In this document: positions 7,883-16,108 of the stretch, piece by piece | Layout of the letters: every line of letters starts with the position of its first letter | Numbering within the stretch: position 1 is the stretch's first letter | Origin: an uncultured Bacteroidales bacterium | GTDB taxonomy: Bacteria; Bacteroidota; Bacteroidia; Bacteroidales; P3 | Assembly (NCBI GenBank): GCA_937876865.1 | Contig: CALEFF010000077.1 | Location: 1-37,474 of the forward strand | Length of the DNA: 37,474 bases | Direction of reading: 5' to 3' | Translations under genes and position numbers: made by a program | Notes under the pieces: model-generated | Database searches by the model: none | The model's input: only the letters and a program-made list of their open reading frames with translations | Told to the model about the DNA's origin: nothing

Positions 7883-8932
7883 ATGAGTGAGAGAACAGAA
7901 TTAGAAAGTTTGGGTGAGTTTGGACTAATAGAAAGACTCACCCAACCACATACAAGAGAAATAAAAAATAACAGTACAATACTATCTGTTGGAGATGATG
8001 CTGCTTGTTTAGAATATAAAGACAAAGTTGTTTTGGTTTCCACAGATATAATGACAGAAGGAGTGCATTTTGATATGGTTTACACTCCTTTAAAGCATTT
8101 AGGATATAAGGCTTGCGTAGTTAATTTTTCAGATATCTATGCAATGAACGCCCGTCCTAAACAAATAACAATTTCATTAGCCGTTAGTAATCGATATAGC
8201 GTTGAAGCGTTAGAGGAATTATATGCAGGAATATATCTTGCTTGCGAAAAATATGGAGTAGATGTAGTTGGAGGAGACACAACAAGTTCAGCCGCTGGAA
8301 TGTTTCTTTCAATAACCGTTATAGGAGAAGCGGAAAAAGAAAAAGTAGTTAAAAGAAACGGAGCAAAACCTTATGATTTGTTGTGCGTAACAGGAGATTT
8401 AGGAGCAGCTTATGCAGGATTGTTGGTTTTGCAAAGAGAAAAGGCTGCTTTTATGGTCAATCCCAACTCTCAACCACAATTAAAAGACTACGAATATGAG
8501 GTTGGACGTCAATTAAAACCTGAGGCACAAAAGAAAATCATAGACTTTTTTGAACAAGAGGGCATTTTACCAACTTCAATGATAGATATTTCGGACGGAC
8601 TTGCCTCAGAGGCCTTACATATCTGCAAACAATCAGAGGTTGGTTGTGAAATATATTTAGAAAAACTACCTGTTGATTATAGAACATCAAAAACATTTGA
8701 AGAATTTAAGATTTTAGCAGACACAGGTGCCTTAAACGGAGGGGAAGACTATGAATTGTTATTTACAATCAATCAAAAAGATTACGAAAAAATACAAAAA
8801 AACGACAATATTCACATCATAGGACACATAACCGACAAATCATTAGGTTGTCAATTGGTTACCCCTCAAAATACCACAATAGAATTGAAAGCACAAGGCT
8901 GGAATCATTACTCAAACAAAAAAGAAAATTAA
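7883..8932 (+). CDS. thiL: Thiamine-monophosphate kinase
   Basis: Phosphorylates thiamine monophosphate to thiamine pyrophosphate, the last step of cofactor synthesis. The 349 residues fit the family. Visible motifs are the start GEFGLIERL, SVGDDAACLE (metal/ATP-binding Asp pair), the VVGGDTTSS glycine-rich segment, MIDISDGLASE and GGEDYELLFT near the C-terminus, all characteristic of the AIR-synthase-like ThiL fold. The next gene starts 1 bp after its stop, giving an operon with a HAD phosphatase and a DivIC-like protein. No thiamine riboswitch is seen in the 45-bp upstream gap, and no other thi gene is nearby. Confidence 0.95.
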   Translation: MSERTELESLGEFGLIERLTQPHTREIKNNSTILSVGDDAACLEYKDKVVLVSTDIMTEGVHFDMVYTPLKHLGYKACVVNFSDIYAMNARPKQITISLAVSNRYSVEALEELYAGIYLACEKYGVDVVGGDTTSSAAGMFLSITVIGEAEKEKVVKRNGAKPYDLLCVTGDLGAAYAGLLVLQREKAAFMVNPNSQPQLKDYEYEVGRQLKPEAQKKIIDFFEQEGILPTSMIDISDGLASEALHICKQSEVGCEIYLEKLPVDYRTSKTFEEFKILADTGALNGGEDYELLFTINQKDYEKIQKNDNIHIIGHITDKSLGCQLVTPQNTTIELKAQGWNHYSNKKEN

Positions 8933-8933
8933 A

Positions 8934-9554
8934 ATGATTAAGAATTTATTATTAGATATGGGAGGTGTGATACTTGATGTTAGTTATCACAAAGTTGTAG
9001 AAACATTTAAGAGTTATGGAATAGAGAATTTTGACAAAATTTATACACAAGCAAAACAAGTTCCTATAATTGACACTTTTGAAGAAGGAAATTGTACTAT
9101 TGCCGAGTTCAGAGATGGAATTAGAGAATTATTACAAACACCTATTACAGATGAACAAATAGACAAAGCTTGGTTTTCTATGATTTTAAACCTACCAAAA
9201 GAAATAATTCAATTGCTTGGCGTTTTAAAATTAAAATACAATCTTTATTTATTCTCAAATACTAACGAATTACATATAGAATTTCTAAAAAAAGATTTTG
9301 AAAAACAATTAGGATTTGATTTATTCTCTTGTGTTTTCAATAAAGCATATTTTTCAAACGAAATTCACAGAAGAAAACCTCACCCAGAATCTTTTCAATT
9401 CGTACTTGACGATGCTGGAATCAAAGCAGAAGAAACTTTATTCATAGACGATTCTCCACAACATCTTGAAGGAGCAAAACAAATTGGTTTAAACACTTAT
9501 TGGCTAACTAATGGAGAAACGTTAATAGACCTTTACGATAAAAAAATCATATAA
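8934..9554 (+). CDS. HAD-superfamily phosphatase (YihX-like, subfamily IA)
   Basis: 206 residues. Motif I is LLLDMGGVILD with nucleophile Asp8 and Gly at +2, as in YihX-type alpha-D-glucose-1-phosphate phosphatases. Motif II is LFSNTN (Ser108), motif III has Lys148 in RRKPHPESF, and motif IV is FIDDSPQHLEGA (Asp172/173). A helical cap lies between residues ~18 and 90. It probably hydrolyses a small phosphate ester; the substrate cannot be told from sequence. It is tightly packed: 1 bp after thiL, and its stop overlaps the start of divIC by one base (TAATG). Confidence 0.85.
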   Translation: MIKNLLLDMGGVILDVSYHKVVETFKSYGIENFDKIYTQAKQVPIIDTFEEGNCTIAEFRDGIRELLQTPITDEQIDKAWFSMILNLPKEIIQLLGVLKLKYNLYLFSNTNELHIEFLKKDFEKQLGFDLFSCVFNKAYFSNEIHRRKPHPESFQFVLDDAGIKAEETLFIDDSPQHLEGAKQIGLNTYWLTNGETLIDLYDKKII

Positions 9555-9886
9555 TGAAAACCTCCATTTTTAAAGAAAACAGATTGGTAAAACGATTCGT
9601 AAACAAGTACACAATAACTATACTTGTTTTTGCTATTCTTTTATTATTTTCTCCAAATAATAACATAATATATTACTTTAAGATAAAGGAGCAATGTAAA
9701 GAAGTAGAACAACAAAAAAACTTTATCTTAGAGGAAATTAAGCAAGATAGTATTAGAAATGCAGACTTAGAAAAAAATATTAAAGCAAAAGAAAAATATG
9801 GCAGAGAGAAATATCTGATGAAAGCTGCAAACGAGGATATTTACGTAATAAAACAACAAGAAAATATTTCTTCTGTTAAAGAATAA
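9554..9886 (+). CDS. Septum formation initiator, FtsB/DivIC family
   Basis: 110-residue bitopic protein. A short basic cytoplasmic N-terminus is followed by one membrane helix (about 23-40, ITILVFAILLLF), a coiled coil (~48-85), and the C-terminal block YGREKYLMKAANEDIYVI typical of FtsB/DivIC in Bacteroidetes. Family members bridge FtsL/FtsQ in the divisome. The start codon overlaps the HAD stop, so translation is coupled. A strong hairpin terminator directly follows. Confidence 0.85.
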   Translation: MKTSIFKENRLVKRFVNKYTITILVFAILLLFSPNNNIIYYFKIKEQCKEVEQQKNFILEEIKQDSIRNADLEKNIKAKEKYGREKYLMKAANEDIYVIKQQENISSVKE

Positions 9887-9889
9887 AGC

Positions 9890-9928
9890 AATTTGCTAAG
9901 AAAAAATGACGCTTTTTCTTAGCAAATT
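9890..9928. terminator. 16-bp perfect hairpin after divIC
   Basis: The arms 9890-9905 and 9913-9928 are perfectly complementary over 16 bp with a 7-base loop. The 3' arm begins with a T run inside the stem, so it could work as a terminator in both directions. It ends the thiL-HAD-divIC unit. Confidence 0.75.
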
Positions 9929-9941
9929 AACAGAAAAGTTG

Positions 9942-9949
9942 TATTTTTG
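9942..9949 (+). promoter_or_regulatory. Promoter -7 box for the porE-like gene
   Basis: TATTTTTG, 52 bp upstream of the chosen ATG at 10002. Confidence 0.55.
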
Positions 9950-10001
9950 TAGTCTGTTAAAATAGTTTTCTTAAAATTTTGGCTAAAAATTGATTAAATA
10001 T

Positions 10002-12590
10002 ATGAAATTAAGACAAGTAATTTTTTTCTTTTTGATAGTTGCAAGTGTTAATGTGTTTGCTCAAAAAAGAAGTTTGACAGAAATTGCCGATGAGGCTTTT
10101 GAAAACAAGCAATATGTTACAGCAGTAGATTTATACAAAGAGGCTTACACAAAAATAAAAGGTAATAGAGAAGAAAAAAATAGGATAATGTTCCAACAAG
10201 CAGAGTGTTATCGCTATATGAATGACCAAAAAATGGCAGTAAAGACTTATCAAAGATTGGTCAAAGCAAAATACTATGACGTTCAGCCTAAGATTTTTTT
10301 GCATATGGCAGATATTCAAAAATTTAATAGCGAATGGGACGCTGCAGAATACAACTACAAAGAATATTTAAAACTTGTTCCAAATGACGCTTTGGCAAAA
10401 AGGAGATTACAATCCATTGAGTTAGCAAAAAAATGGATAAACAATCCAACTCGACACGAAATTGTAGAGTTGAAAAACGTTAATACAGAATGGAATGAAT
10501 GGGGACCTCGTTTCTCAGCCTCAGAAGAAGAGAATGAAGTTATTTTTACATCTTCACGACCAACAGAAATGAGCGAAGATGTCGATGTTTGGACAGGAGA
10601 ATATTTCTCTGATATTTACACAAGTGCAAAATTAAAAAATAGGGAACTTAGTGAGCCTAACTTAATCTCAATAGAACAAATAAACACTGAGGCAAACGAA
10701 GGAGAACTTGTGTTTGCTAAGGGGTCTACCACTCAAAATGTTTATTTCTCACGCTGTCTTATCCAACATAGAGAGCAATTGAATTGTGCTATCTATATGA
10801 CCAAACCTGTGGAAAAGGACAAAAAAAATAAAAAACGCTCACAATTAGAAGAAGGAGAAGAAGATCAATCTCCATTTATAATGATTGACCTTGGTGATAC
10901 TGCATTTAACTATTTCCACCCAGCAATTTCTTCTGACGAATTAACTCTTTATTTTTCTTCCAACCGTCCAGGAGGAGAAGGTGGCTATGATTTATGGAAA
11001 GCAACAAGAAGTAGCATTGAAGAATCTTTTGGAAGCGTAGTAAATCTTGGTAAACTAATCAATACAGAGGGCAATGAGCAATTCCCTACCCTACGTTCTG
11101 ACACAAGACTTTATTATTCCTCAGATGGATTGCCAGGTTTGGGAGGTATGGACTTATTTTACTCAGAATTTGTCAATGAAGAATGGAGTGAACCTGAAAA
11201 CTTAATGTATCCAATCAATAGTCCATCAGATGAAATTGGTATTATCTACAATAAAGTTGCAGAAGAAAACATTGCAGCAGAAGAATCAGGATTTTTCTCT
11301 TCTAACAGAGAAGGAGGAACAGGCGGAGATGACCTTTATTCTTTTTATAGAGCTCCATTGTTATTCTCTTTAAAAGGAAAAGTACGCGATGACAAATCTA
11401 TGCAAGCAATAGATGGTGCAAGAGTTCGTTTAATTGGTGATGACAATTCTTCCTTTGAAACAAGAACTAATAGAAAGGGAGAATACGACTTCACAACAGA
11501 ACAATTAAAATACAACGTTAATTATAAAATACAAGTATCTCAAATAGGATATTTCAACAATGAAGGGAAAGAATCTACTGTTGGATTAACTACTACAACT
11601 GAATTGGTTCACGATTTTAAATTAAAGCCAATACCAAAAGAACCTATCGTATTACCAGAAATACGCTATGACTTAGCAAAATGGGAATTAAAAGATCAAT
11701 ATCAAGACTCGCTTTCTGATTTGTTGGTAATATTGGTTAATAATCCTACATACGTTATAGAACTTGCTTCACATACCGACTCACGTCCTTTCCTTAGAGT
11801 AACAAACGATACACTAAGCCAAAGAAGAGCAGAATCAGTAGTAGAATTTCTTGTTGCAAGAGGAATAGATAGAGATAGATTGATTCCAAAGGGCTATGGC
11901 GATAGAGTACCTCGCACTTTAAAAACAAATTGTGTATCAGAATTTGGCGGAAAAGAATATTCTTTTGCTAAGGGTATAACACTAACCGATGATTATATCA
12001 ACAAATTAAGAACTAAAAACGAAAGAGAGGCAGCCCATCAACTAAATCGTAGAACAGAATTCCGTATTTTGAGAACCGATTATGTTCCAAAAGCCGTTTT
12101 AGATAGTTTAAAAGATGCTGAATTGAATGCTCCGATTGTCGATATGGTATCGGGCACAGTACCTCCTCCTGACACAGAAATTCCTATCGTTTATACAGAT
12201 AATCACATCAAGGTTTCAATGATAAATGGTAGTAAGGCTCAAATCTATATCATATTAAACGGAAAATCAGTTCCTTGTATTTATGATGAAAAATATAGAG
12301 ATGCAGCAGTATTAGATTGGGATTTAGCAATGAAATTCCTTTTGGAAGGAAGAATCACAAAAGATGATTTCAAAGATAGAGACAAAGCATTTGACGAAGA
12401 TGGAAATATTTTAGACAATTCAGTACTTACATTCAAATCTGCTTATATCGGAAAATACTTTGCAGATAAATACGAAGTAATCGTAAGAAAAGGAATGAAA
12501 TACGATATGATTGTCAATAAAAATGGGCTAATTGATTTCGGAACATTTACCTTCTCACGAGCAAGAGGAGAAATAATTTTTGAAGAATAA
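10002..12590 (+). CDS. PorE-like OmpA protein (TPR/PD40/CRD/OmpA) with C-terminal retropepsin-like domain
   Basis: 862 residues from ATG 10002; a TTG four codons earlier is also in frame, but the signal peptide (MKLRQVIFFFLIVASVNVFAQ) fits the ATG. Order: TPR region (~25-145), PD40/WD40-type propeller (~165-455, repeated YFSSNRPGGEGGYDLW motifs), carboxypeptidase-regulatory-like domain (~455-540), OmpA peptidoglycan-binding domain (~550-690, with ELASHTDSR and NRRTEF). The first four match PorE, which anchors the type IX secretion machinery to peptidoglycan. The extra ~130 residues (734-862) resemble retropepsin-like domains such as that encoded at 17547-18107: LAMKFLLEGRITKDDF lines up with FMALVKNGLITEEDI. 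The catalytic DTG position reads YDEKY, so this domain should not be a protease. It could instead be one of the other Bacteroidetes OmpA proteins with the same domain order. Confidence 0.85.
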   Translation: MKLRQVIFFFLIVASVNVFAQKRSLTEIADEAFENKQYVTAVDLYKEAYTKIKGNREEKNRIMFQQAECYRYMNDQKMAVKTYQRLVKAKYYDVQPKIFLHMADIQKFNSEWDAAEYNYKEYLKLVPNDALAKRRLQSIELAKKWINNPTRHEIVELKNVNTEWNEWGPRFSASEEENEVIFTSSRPTEMSEDVDVWTGEYFSDIYTSAKLKNRELSEPNLISIEQINTEANEGELVFAKGSTTQNVYFSRCLIQHREQLNCAIYMTKPVEKDKKNKKRSQLEEGEEDQSPFIMIDLGDTAFNYFHPAISSDELTLYFSSNRPGGEGGYDLWKATRSSIEESFGSVVNLGKLINTEGNEQFPTLRSDTRLYYSSDGLPGLGGMDLFYSEFVNEEWSEPENLMYPINSPSDEIGIIYNKVAEENIAAEESGFFSSNREGGTGGDDLYSFYRAPLLFSLKGKVRDDKSMQAIDGARVRLIGDDNSSFETRTNRKGEYDFTTEQLKYNVNYKIQVSQIGYFNNEGKESTVGLTTTTELVHDFKLKPIPKEPIVLPEIRYDLAKWELKDQYQDSLSDLLVILVNNPTYVIELASHTDSRPFLRVTNDTLSQRRAESVVEFLVARGIDRDRLIPKGYGDRVPRTLKTNCVSEFGGKEYSFAKGITLTDDYINKLRTKNEREAAHQLNRRTEFRILRTDYVPKAVLDSLKDAELNAPIVDMVSGTVPPPDTEIPIVYTDNHIKVSMINGSKAQIYIILNGKSVPCIYDEKYRDAAVLDWDLAMKFLLEGRITKDDFKDRDKAFDEDGNILDNSVLTFKSAYIGKYFADKYEVIVRKGMKYDMIVNKNGLIDFGTFTFSRARGEIIFEE

Positions 12591-12600
12591 AAGCAAAAAA

Positions 12601-12632
12601 TTTGGTGGATTGCAGAAATAGTATTATTTTTG
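12601..12632 (+). promoter_or_regulatory. Promoter of initiator tRNA, overlapped by an inverted repeat
   Basis: TTTG (12601-12604), a 20-bp spacer and TATTTTTG (12625-12632) fit the Bacteroidetes -33/-7 pattern, 18 bp before the tRNA. A perfect 9-bp inverted repeat, TGGATTGCA (12606-12614) and TGCAATCCA (12631-12639), straddles the -7 box and probable start site. Confidence 0.65.
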
Positions 12633-12650
12633 CAATCCAAAACAACAAGA

Positions 12651-12722
<72 letters not shown>

Positions 12723-12733
12723 CAAAGAAAAAA

Positions 12734-12759
12734 GCGGAAGAATTATCTTCCGCTTTTTT
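12734..12759. terminator. Terminator between tRNA-fMet (+) and skp (-)
   Basis: GCGGAAG (12734-12740), a 6-base loop and CTTCCGC (12747-12753), with A6 before and T6 after. It is symmetric, so it can end both converging units. Confidence 0.9.
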
Positions 12760-12779
12760 AATTTCACAATGCTAAGTTA

Positions 12780-13421
12780 TTATTTTTCCTTTTTATATTC
12801 TTCGTATTCTTTATTTAATCCTTCAACTATTTCATCTGTTATGTCCATTCCTTCATCAATATAAAGAACAGGTGAACCAAGATAGGACTTGCTAAAAATA
12901 ATATCAAAATTTTCGTGTTTCTTGTTATAATCTTTGATAAAGGCATAAATAGCATCTAACATTTTTTTGTTGTCTGAGGCTTGTCTTTCTTGCAAATTCA
13001 TCATCATTTGTTGTTCAAGTTGAGGCAATTCTTGTTGTCTTTTTGTTAAATCTTGCTCTGTTTGTTTTTGTTGAGTCAAAGTCAAAGATGCACCATTCTT
13101 TAAGTAGTTTTCATAATCACTTTGAAACTTTCTTGCCTTTGATTCTAATTCGTTTTGCAACTTTTTTTGATAATCTTGCAATTCTGCTTCCATATCACGT
13201 GCCATTTGATACTTTGCCATTATAGTATCGGTATTGATATAGGCAACTTTTAAACCAGAGGAAGAAAGAGTTTTGTTTTTTTTCTCTGTTTTCGCAACAT
13301 TTTTTGTTTCTTTTTCTTCTTTGTTTCCATCAGATAATACCATAACGAAAAGTATTATCGAACAAACGATAGACAATCCACAGCCTATCCATAATGCAAT
13401 GTTTGAATTCTTTTTTTCCAT
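12780..13421 (-). CDS. Skp/OmpH-family periplasmic chaperone, membrane-anchored
   Basis: 213 residues from the ATG at 13421. An in-frame ATG further upstream would start beyond the -7 box, so it is rejected. A single N-terminal membrane helix (NIALWIGCGLSIVCSIILFV) is followed by a Lys-rich linker. The OmpH fold begins at LKVAYINTDTIMAKY and continues with the long helical hairpin (LQDYQKKLQNELESKARKF ... QQELPQLEQQMMMNLQER) and the closing strand DIIFSKSYLGSPVLYID. Skp-type chaperones hold unfolded outer-membrane proteins. It is divergent from a barrel protein gene, so a chaperone-client link is possible. An uncleaved anchor instead of a signal peptide is notable but seen in other Bacteroidetes. 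Confidence 0.85.
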   Translation of the reverse strand: MEKKNSNIALWIGCGLSIVCSIILFVMVLSDGNKEEKETKNVAKTEKKNKTLSSSGLKVAYINTDTIMAKYQMARDMEAELQDYQKKLQNELESKARKFQSDYENYLKNGASLTLTQQKQTEQDLTKRQQELPQLEQQMMMNLQERQASDNKKMLDAIYAFIKDYNKKHENFDIIFSKSYLGSPVLYIDEGMDITDEIVEGLNKEYEEYKKEK

Positions 13422-13442
13422 ATAATTTATTTTTATTTGTGG

Positions 13443-13450
13443 CAAAAGTA
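13443..13450 (-). promoter_or_regulatory. Promoter -7 box for skp-like gene
   Basis: Minus-strand TACTTTTG, 21 bp before the ATG at 13421. It is part of a compact divergent promoter region with the + gene at 13523. Confidence 0.6.
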
Positions 13451-13493
13451 CAAAAAAAAACACTATTTATTTTAAAAATAAAGCAAATAGTTA

Positions 13494-13501
13494 TATCTTT
13501 G
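13494..13501 (+). promoter_or_regulatory. Promoter -7 box for the barrel protein gene
   Basis: TATCTTTG, 21 bp before the ATG at 13523. Confidence 0.6.
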
Positions 13502-13522
13502 CAGACTGAAAAGATTTGTATT

Positions 13523-14203
13523 ATGAAGAAGATTCTTATATTCACCGTGTTAGTTAGTATGTTTTGTTCACTTTCTGCACAAAGAAGAAATTACAGAACA
13601 GTAGATGTATTTGATAATAATGTAGAATTATCTGTATCAGGTGGTATGCACGCCTTGCACTTAGTTCAGGTAACTCCTGTAGAAGGGTTAGCAGATGAAT
13701 TAACTCCTATGGTACAATTTTCCGTAGGCTATCATTTCTCTCCAATTTTAGGAACAAGAATAGCAATTCAAGGAGGAAATACCAAGAGTGCGTTAGGAGA
13801 TACTATTTTACCAAACTCCTTATTGTATACTCACGCAGATTTATTAGTAGAACTAACAAACTTTTGGAAAACTAAACCAAAAAGAAAAAAGAGAGGCTCA
13901 ATTAACTTTTATTATGATGCAACAGTAGTATTTGGATTAGGTTTTGTAACTCTAAGGCCAGAAGAAGCAAGAGATCAATTCTCGGGTTTTGCAATCAATG
14001 GAGGTTTAATCAACTCAATTTCTTTTAACGATAAGTTATGGATAAACTTGGAAACAAAACTACTTTTAACAAATGATGCCTTTCCTGCGGATTATCATAT
14101 GAATTATGGAGGTTGGGCAATGAATTATGATGTTTCCTTAGGATTGAGTTATAAGATTGCAACCGATCAACGAAACAAACGTTACACAGGAAGAAGAAGA
14201 TAA
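13523..14203 (+). CDS. Outer-membrane beta-barrel protein
   Basis: 226 residues from the ATG at 13523. The frame is open further upstream, but that part covers the promoter region, and the start chosen gives a clean signal peptide (MKKILIFTVLVSMFCSLSAQ). The mature part alternates in barrel fashion: VELSVSGGMHALHLVQV, VQFSVGYHFSPILGTRIAIQGG, INFYYDATVVFGLGFV, LWINLETKLLL, MNYDVSLGLSYKI. This is consistent with an 8-stranded OmpA/OmpW-like barrel, with a basic tail (RNKRYTGRRR). The specific family is not recognised. It is divergent from the skp-like gene and has its own terminator. Confidence 0.7.
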   Translation: MKKILIFTVLVSMFCSLSAQRRNYRTVDVFDNNVELSVSGGMHALHLVQVTPVEGLADELTPMVQFSVGYHFSPILGTRIAIQGGNTKSALGDTILPNSLLYTHADLLVELTNFWKTKPKRKKRGSINFYYDATVVFGLGFVTLRPEEARDQFSGFAINGGLINSISFNDKLWINLETKLLLTNDAFPADYHMNYGGWAMNYDVSLGLSYKIATDQRNKRYTGRRR

Positions 14204-14224
14204 TTTTCATACACTTTTGTTTTT

Positions 14225-14270
14225 AATAGCACAAAAGAATTTCATTTTTTTGTGCTATTTTTATTTTTTA
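14225..14270 (+). terminator. Rho-independent terminator after barrel gene
   Basis: AATAGCACAAAA (14225-14236) pairs perfectly with TTTTGTGCTATT (14248-14259), followed by a T-rich tail. Confidence 0.9.
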
Positions 14271-14293
14271 TTCTTTCTTTCGTTTCTTTGTTG

Positions 14294-14301
14294 TATCTTT
14301 G
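14294..14301 (+). promoter_or_regulatory. Promoter -7 box for der
   Basis: TATCTTTG, 19 bp before the der ATG at 14321; it implies a very short leader. Confidence 0.65.
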
Positions 14302-14320
14302 CACAAAATAAGAAAATACA

Positions 14321-15634
14321 ATGGGTAATATAGTAGCAATCGTAGGTCGTCCTAATGTAGGCAAATCAACTTTATTTAATCGTTTAACAGAAACAAGAGA
14401 TGCAATTATTCACTCCGAAGCAGGCGTAACAAGAGACCGTCATTACGGAAAATCCAATTGGAATGGAAAAGAATTTTCTGTAATTGACACAGGAGGATAC
14501 GTAATTGGAAGTGAAGACGTGTTTGAAGGCGAAATAAGAAAACAAGTAATCTTAGCAATAGAAGAAGCAGACGCCATAATCTTTATGGTAGATGTAAAAG
14601 AAGGCATCACACCTGACGATGAAGAAGTAGCAGAACTATTAAGACGTTGCGACAAAAAAGTATTACTTGTTGCCAATAAAGTAGATAACGCAGCGAGAGC
14701 AAACGATCACTATGAATTTTACTCATTTGGACTTGGCGAAGTCTATACAATATCTGCAATAAACGGCTCCGGAACAGGAGAAATGTTAGACGAGTTAGTA
14801 AAAGACTTTGCAGAAGAAGAAACCTTTGTTGATGAAAACGCAGGAATACCTAAACTTTGCGTTGTAGGACGTCCAAACGTTGGAAAAAGTTCCTTAATCA
14901 ACACCCTAATCGGACAAGAAAGAAACATAGTTCATAATTCAGCAGGAACAACAAGAGATTCTCTTGACACAAGATATAACCTTTTCGGATTTGACTTTGT
15001 GATTATCGACACAGCAGGCGTAAGAAAAAAGAACAAAGAAATGGACGATGTAGAATTTTACTCAGTTATGCGTTCAATTCGTTCAATAGAAAATTCCGAT
15101 GTTTGCGTTTTGATGATAGATGCCTCACAAGGCTTAGAAAGTCAAGATATAAACCTATTCTCACTTATCAATCGCAACAACAAAGGTGTTGTAATTGTGG
15201 TAAATAAATGGGACTTAATAGAAAAAGACAACAAAACAATACTTGAATTTGAAGAAAAGATAAGAGCAAAGATAGCACCATTTGACGATGTGCCTATTGT
15301 CTTTACTTCTGTTATCAACAAACAAAGAATATTCAAAGTATTAGAAACTGCAAGAAAAGTTTACGAATCACGAAGCAGACAAATACCTACCTCAGAGTTG
15401 AACGAAAGGCTATTACCAATAGTAAAAGAACAAAATCCACCACCAGCATACAAAGGAAAGTATGTAAAGATTAAATATATCATGCAATTAAAGACAGCAT
15501 ACCCACAATTTGTCTTCTATTGCAACCTTCCACAATACATAAAAGACCCTTACAAACGTTTTGTTGAAAATCGTTTAAGAGAAATGTACGACTTCAAAGG
15601 CGTACCTATCACAATATTCTTCCGACAAAAGTAA
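14321..15634 (+). CDS. der: Ribosome-assembly GTPase Der (EngA)
   Basis: 437 residues with two consecutive GTPase domains and a KH-like C-terminal domain, the hallmark of Der, which acts in 50S subunit assembly. The P-loops are GRPNVGKS at 9-16 and 183-190. The G3 motifs are DTGG (first domain) and DTAG (second), and the G4 motifs are NKVD (119-122) and NKWD. The C-terminal KH region contains YVKIKYIMQLKTAYPQFVFY. All nucleotide-binding motifs are intact. hslR follows 7 bp after the stop, so the two ribosome-linked genes form an operon. Confidence 0.97.
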   Translation: MGNIVAIVGRPNVGKSTLFNRLTETRDAIIHSEAGVTRDRHYGKSNWNGKEFSVIDTGGYVIGSEDVFEGEIRKQVILAIEEADAIIFMVDVKEGITPDDEEVAELLRRCDKKVLLVANKVDNAARANDHYEFYSFGLGEVYTISAINGSGTGEMLDELVKDFAEEETFVDENAGIPKLCVVGRPNVGKSSLINTLIGQERNIVHNSAGTTRDSLDTRYNLFGFDFVIIDTAGVRKKNKEMDDVEFYSVMRSIRSIENSDVCVLMIDASQGLESQDINLFSLINRNNKGVVIVVNKWDLIEKDNKTILEFEEKIRAKIAPFDDVPIVFTSVINKQRIFKVLETARKVYESRSRQIPTSELNERLLPIVKEQNPPPAYKGKYVKIKYIMQLKTAYPQFVFYCNLPQYIKDPYKRFVENRLREMYDFKGVPITIFFRQK

Positions 15635-15641
15635 AAAACTT

Positions 15642-16010
15642 ATGGAAGTAAGGATTGACAAATGGTTATGGGCAGTAAGGCTTTACAAAACAAGAGCCTT
15701 AGCGACCGATGCTTGTCGATTAGGGAAAGTAACCTGCGAAGGAAGTGTAGTAAAGCCCTCAAAAATCGTAAAAGAAGGAGATGTGTATGTAGTAAACATA
15801 GACCAACTACACCGAAAAGTAAAAGTAAAACAACTTCTCAACAATAGAGTTGGAGCAAAACTTGTAGAAAACTTTTTAGAAGACCAAACCGACATTCAAG
15901 AGATTGAAAGAATACGCATAGCAAGAGAATACGCCTTTGAAAAACGCGATAGAGGAATAGGCCGACCAAGCAAAAAAGACCGAAGACTATTAGATGAATT
16001 TAAATCTTAA
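15642..16010 (+). CDS. hslR: S4-domain RNA-binding protein, Hsp15 type
   Basis: 122 residues. The N-terminal S4 domain (RIDKWLWAVRLYKTRALATD...GKVTCEG) and the basic C-terminus (ERIRIAREYAFEKRDRGIGRPSKKDRR) match Hsp15. In E. coli this protein binds free 50S subunits carrying stalled peptidyl-tRNA. It lies 7 bp after der, sharing its promoter, and ends at the bidirectional terminator at 16025-16069. Confidence 0.9.
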   Translation: MEVRIDKWLWAVRLYKTRALATDACRLGKVTCEGSVVKPSKIVKEGDVYVVNIDQLHRKVKVKQLLNNRVGAKLVENFLEDQTDIQEIERIRIAREYAFEKRDRGIGRPSKKDRRLLDEFKS

Positions 16011-16020
16011 AGAAATAAAA

Positions 16021-16070
16021 AAACAAAACGCTCGTTTGTCAAAATATTTCAAAGACTTACGAGCGTTTTT
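16021..16070. terminator. Bidirectional terminator, shared-sequence copy 1
   Basis: AAAACGCTCGT (16025-16035) pairs perfectly with ACGAGCGTTTT (16059-16069), with an inner GTC/GAC pair. T runs on both sides let it end hslR (+) and the minus-strand GTPase cluster. By hand count 43 of 50 bases equal the element at 28812-28861, including the loop segment GTCAAAATATT, which a terminator alone does not require. Confidence 0.85.
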
Positions 16071-16108
16071 CTTTGAGTTAGGAAAAATTAAACCATAGTC
16101 CGTTATAG

